This document shows positions 60,183-64,000 of a stretch of 64,000 bases of DNA, piece after piece. The translations under genes and the position numbers were made by a program. Under the pieces are notes generated by a model. It searched no databases and was not told the DNA's origin. It worked only from the letters and a program-made list of their open reading frames with translations. Source of the stretch: Porphyrobacter sp. IPPAS B-1204 (GTDB taxonomy: Bacteria; Pseudomonadota; Alphaproteobacteria; Sphingomonadales; Sphingomonadaceae). Location: assembly GCA_003724185.1 (NCBI GenBank), contig RHGM01000001.1, positions 620,001 to 684,000 of the forward strand. The letters run 5' to 3'. Each line of letters opens with the position of its first letter. Position 1 is the first letter of the stretch.

Positions 60183-60643
60183 CCGCGCCGCGGCGGACCA
60201 CGCAATGGGCAGTGCTGCTGGCTGCGTCGGCGGCGGTGACAGCCTGCGCCTCGGACTCGCATACCCTCGATTATGCTCCGCCGTCGATCACGGAACTGGA
60301 CAGCCACATTAGCGGCATGGCCACGGCCCACTGTCTGACTTCGCTCGGCGACAAGGGCCTGCCCGAGCGCGATGCGCAGGTCATGCGCGAGCAGGGCGAC
60401 CGCTGGGGCCAGATCGTGCTGGAGCGATCGGCTGGCGACTTCTTCCTCGCTTTCGCCAAGATGCGGCCCGCGCTCGATGCGGCGCTTGCGGCAACGCCGA
60501 TGACGCTGGTCAAGGACGAGGCCAACGCCGGATCGCTGACGGCTCCCGTGTATTATTGCGCACAGATCCTCCGTCAGCCTGCCGTGGTCAGCGCCCTTGC
60601 CGAAGCCAGAGCTGTCCTCGCCCCGGACTATGCGAGCCGATAG
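60179..60643 (+). CDS. Hypothetical lipoprotein, third gene of the protease operon
   Basis: A 154-aa predicted lipoprotein: a hydrophobic signal (about residues 9-20) ends in the lipobox VTAC (Cys21). The mature part is helical with two more cysteines (AHCLTSLG near 54 and YYCAQIL near 131) that could pair. No family is recognised. The GTG start overlaps the stop of the 43-aa peptide. The frame continues upstream into the protease region, but that part is not coding by context. Confidence 0.7.
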   Translation: MTAPRRTTQWAVLLAASAAVTACASDSHTLDYAPPSITELDSHISGMATAHCLTSLGDKGLPERDAQVMREQGDRWGQIVLERSAGDFFLAFAKMRPALDAALAATPMTLVKDEANAGSLTAPVYYCAQILRQPAVVSALAEARAVLAPDYASR

Positions 60644-60714
60644 GCTGATCGCGCCAGCGGACACGGCGGGACAGCGCTTTTCTTCGCACCTGCACAAATC
60701 CCGTCCCTCGCGGC

Positions 60715-60742
60715 TTGCACCAACCGGAATCAATTGCTAGGC
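60715..60742 (+). promoter_or_regulatory. Candidate atp operon promoter
   Basis: TTGCAC (60715-60720), 16 bp and CTAGGC (60737-60742) lie about 90 bases upstream of atpH. It is the best sigma-70-like pair in the 192-bp gap after the lipoprotein gene. Confidence 0.4.
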
Positions 60743-60751
60743 GCGCGCCAA

Positions 60752-60789
60752 CCTTGCGGGGTGCCCTTGTGCATGTCCCGCACCCAAGG
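60752..60789 (+). promoter_or_regulatory. Hairpin in the atp leader
   Basis: CCTTGCGGGGTGC (60752-60764) can pair with GCACCCAAGG (60780-60789), apart from a small bulge, just after the candidate promoter and about 45 bases before atpH. It may modulate leader stability or transcription. Confidence 0.35.
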
Positions 60790-60835
60790 CCCAAGCAATT
60801 TACCCTTTGAAGTTTCCCGAGAGGATTTCACGCGC

Positions 60836-61390
60836 GTGGATATTTCCGCCGGTATCAAGGCTAGCCTGGCTGGACGCTATGCCTCGGCCCTGTTCGATCT
60901 CGCCGCCGAAAGCGGCAAGGTGACGGCTGTCGAGAAGGATCTCGAAACGCTGGGCGCTGCCCTGGCCGAATCGGGCGATCTGGCGGCGCTGACCACCAAC
61001 CCGGAACTCGCCCGCGACGTGCAGGGTCAGGCGATGGCGGCTGTGGCGAAGAAGCTGAAGCTGTCCGCCCTCACCACCAATTTCATCGGCGTGCTGGCCG
61101 GCAACCGCCGGTTGGCCAAGCTGCCCGCGATCATCAGCGCCTTCAAGGCGATTGCCGCAGCCCAGCGCGGCGAAGTGACCGCGACCGTCACCAGCGCGCA
61201 CCCGCTGTCGGACGATCAGCTTGCCGCGCTCAAGACCAAGCTGACGGCGCGCGAAGGCCGCACTGTCATGCTCACCGCCTCGGTCGATCCCGACCTTCTG
61301 GGCGGCCTCGTCGTCACCATCGGTTCGCAGCGCATTGATGCCTCGATCCGCACCCGTCTCAACTCGCTTGCCAAAGCCATGCAGGCTTAA
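60836..61390 (+). CDS. atpH: ATP synthase F1 subunit delta
   Basis: Delta subunit (184 aa) of the peripheral stalk joining F1 to F0. It opens with [22 protein letters not shown] (described in two halves: [22 protein letters not shown]), the usual delta N-terminal helix. The C-terminal part has [11 protein letters not shown] and the [12 protein letters not shown] motif near 155. GTG 60836 is chosen because related erythrobacterial proteins begin at this residue; the frame opens at 60734. It is the first gene of atpHAGD, with F0 genes elsewhere, as usual in alphaproteobacteria. Confidence 0.93.
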   Translation: MDISAGIKASLAGRYASALFDLAAESGKVTAVEKDLETLGAALAESGDLAALTTNPELARDVQGQAMAAVAKKLKLSALTTNFIGVLAGNRRLAKLPAIISAFKAIAAAQRGEVTATVTSAHPLSDDQLAALKTKLTAREGRTVMLTASVDPDLLGGLVVTIGSQRIDASIRTRLNSLAKAMQA

Positions 61391-62932
<1,542 letters not shown>

Positions 62933-62944
62933 GGACACCGGCCC

Positions 62945-63814
62945 GTGCCATCGCTCAAGGAACTTAAAGGCCGGATCAACTCGGTCAAATCGACCCAGAA
63001 GATCACCAAGGCCAAGCAGATGGTCGCGGCGGCCAAGCTGCGCCGTGCCCAGGCCGCGGCTGAGGCCGGTCGGCCCTATGCCACGCGTCTGGCTGCGGTG
63101 ATGGCATCGCTGGCCGGGAAGGTTGCGGGCGATAGTGCCCCCAAGCTGCTCGGCGGCACCGGTTCGGACCAGCGCCATCTCCTCGTGGTGGTCAACACCG
63201 ACAAGGGTCTGTGCGGCGGTCTGAACTCGAACCTCGTCAAGGCCGCCAAGATCAAGGCCCGCGAATTGCAGGCCGCTGGCAAGACGGTCGAATTCTACCT
63301 CGTCGGCAAGAAGGGCCGTGCGCCGCTGAAGCGCGAATTCCCGACCCTGATCGGCGCGGGCTTCGACACCAGCACGGTCAAGACGCCCGGTTTCACCGAA
63401 GCCGAAGCCATTGCCAATGAACTGATCGCGATGTTTGACGCGGGCAAGTTCGATGTCGCGCACCTGATCTACCCGACCTTCAAATCGGCGCTGGCACAGG
63501 ACCCGACGATCAACCAGCTGATCCCCGTCCCCGCGCCGACCAATGCGGTCGTGCTCGATTCGGTGGTCGAATACGAACCGAGCGAGGAGGAAATCCTCGA
63601 AGAGCTGCTGCCGCGTTACGTGCGCACCCAGCTGTTCGGCGCGCTGCTTGAACGTGAGGCCTCGGAACAGGGCGCCTCGATGACCGCGATGGACAATGCC
63701 ACGCGCAACGCGGGCGAGCTGATCCAGAAGCTGACCATCCAGTACAACCGCAGCCGCCAGGCCGCGATCACCACCGAACTCATCGAAATCATTGCCGGCG
63801 CAGAAGCGCTGTAA
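62945..63814 (+). CDS. atpG: ATP synthase F1 subunit gamma
   Basis: Central rotary shaft of F1, 289 aa. The N-terminal helix [20 protein letters not shown] (residues 2-21) and the C-terminal [12 protein letters not shown] (near 245-256) form the coiled coil. The globular middle holds [11 protein letters not shown] (near 84). It starts at a GTG 12 bases after atpA and is complete. Confidence 0.96.
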   Translation: MPSLKELKGRINSVKSTQKITKAKQMVAAAKLRRAQAAAEAGRPYATRLAAVMASLAGKVAGDSAPKLLGGTGSDQRHLLVVVNTDKGLCGGLNSNLVKAAKIKARELQAAGKTVEFYLVGKKGRAPLKREFPTLIGAGFDTSTVKTPGFTEAEAIANELIAMFDAGKFDVAHLIYPTFKSALAQDPTINQLIPVPAPTNAVVLDSVVEYEPSEEEILEELLPRYVRTQLFGALLEREASEQGASMTAMDNATRNAGELIQKLTIQYNRSRQAAITTELIEIIAGAEAL

Positions 63815-63835
63815 TCGAAAGCCAAGGAAACAATC

Positions 63836-64000
63836 ATGGCCACCGCCGCTCTCAACCAGACCACCAACGGCACCATCTCGCAGGTGATCGGCGCAGTCGT
63901 CGACGTGCAGTTCCCCGGTGAACTGCCTGCGATCCTCACCGCGCTGGAAACCAAGAACAACGGCAAGACGCTGGTGCTCGAAGTCGCCCAGCACCTTGGC
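63836..64000 (+). CDS. atpD: ATP synthase F1 subunit beta (partial, cut by window end)
   Basis: The first 55 codons of the catalytic F1 beta subunit, running off the window. It reads [19 protein letters not shown] then [15 protein letters not shown], the beta-subunit N-terminal barrel. The spacing from atpG (21 bases, with AAGGAA) fits atpHAGD order. Nothing about its catalytic P-loop can be seen here. Confidence 0.93.
   Translation, partial: MATAALNQTTNGTISQVIGAVVDVQFPGELPAILTALETKNNGKTLVLEVAQHLG

Overview
The window looks like chromosomal core DNA from a high-GC alphaproteobacterium of the order Sphingomonadales, most likely an Erythrobacter/Porphyrobacter-type member of the Erythrobacteraceae. 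The signs are a MucR/Ros regulator, a Fur protein without the usual cysteine pair, DUF1489 and DUF2490 proteins, a CobT cobaltochelatase subunit, a bacterial iron-sulfur cryptochrome/photolyase, and alphaproteobacterial gene orders (rpmF-plsX-fabH-ihfA-merR, mutY-DUF721-dsbA-smc, atpHAGD). No integrase, transposase, tRNA, rRNA or CRISPR array was recognised. No gene-free stretch exceeds 300 bases. The longest are about 224 bp upstream of rpmF, 217 bp between phoH and the exported-protein array, and 192 bp upstream of atpH.

Layout. 0-4.4 kb (+ strand): nfuA, a RutE-like reductase, tsaB, rimI, mucR, fur and plsC. 4.4-14.4 kb: on the minus strand miaB, phoH, a small membrane gene, ybeY (frameshifted here), corC and a LysR gene. 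This maintenance block is split by a plus-strand array of five tandem, mutually related exported proteins (8.8-13.1 kb), the most unusual feature of the window. 14.4-25.5 kb: a lipase-like lipoprotein, cyclophilin, MgtE, an SDR enzyme, DUF1489, a serine hydrolase-NudC-FrnE operon, a 73-aa membrane protein with an apparently leaderless promoter, MutY, a DciA-like DUF721 protein and two DsbA-like proteins. 25.5-34.2 kb: SMC, an unknown protein, then merR, ihfA, fabH, plsX and rpmF in one operon, plus MAPEG and metallo-beta-lactamase-fold genes.

34.3-36.0 kb holds a phage-like switch: an S24 (CI-like) repressor divergent from a small Cro-like protein and a partner. 36.0-40.4 kb has a D-2-hydroxyacid dehydrogenase, an acetolactate-synthase-like ThDP enzyme and an aldehyde dehydrogenase on one strand. 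40.5-48.1 kb carries a 2OG-Fe(II) oxygenase, cysS, a nitroreductase, an unknown 229-aa protein, cobT, a transaldolase-like aldolase, and DUF2490 and DUF4197 proteins. 48.1-57.7 kb has priA, a tandem pair of exported TPR-like proteins with matching promoters, phrB, a GST, a small membrane gene broken at a poly-C tract, and ada. A one-mismatch parS site overlaps the ada start. 57.7-64 kb has a protease operon with a 43-aa membrane peptide and a lipoprotein, then atpH, atpA, atpG and the start of atpD at the window edge.

Three sets of dispersed or palindromic repeats lie in intergenic gaps (36.0, 42.7 and 56.1 kb). Two genes (ybeY and the small membrane gene at 55.8 kb) are broken by single-base C/G indels. 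These may be real or may be sequence errors.
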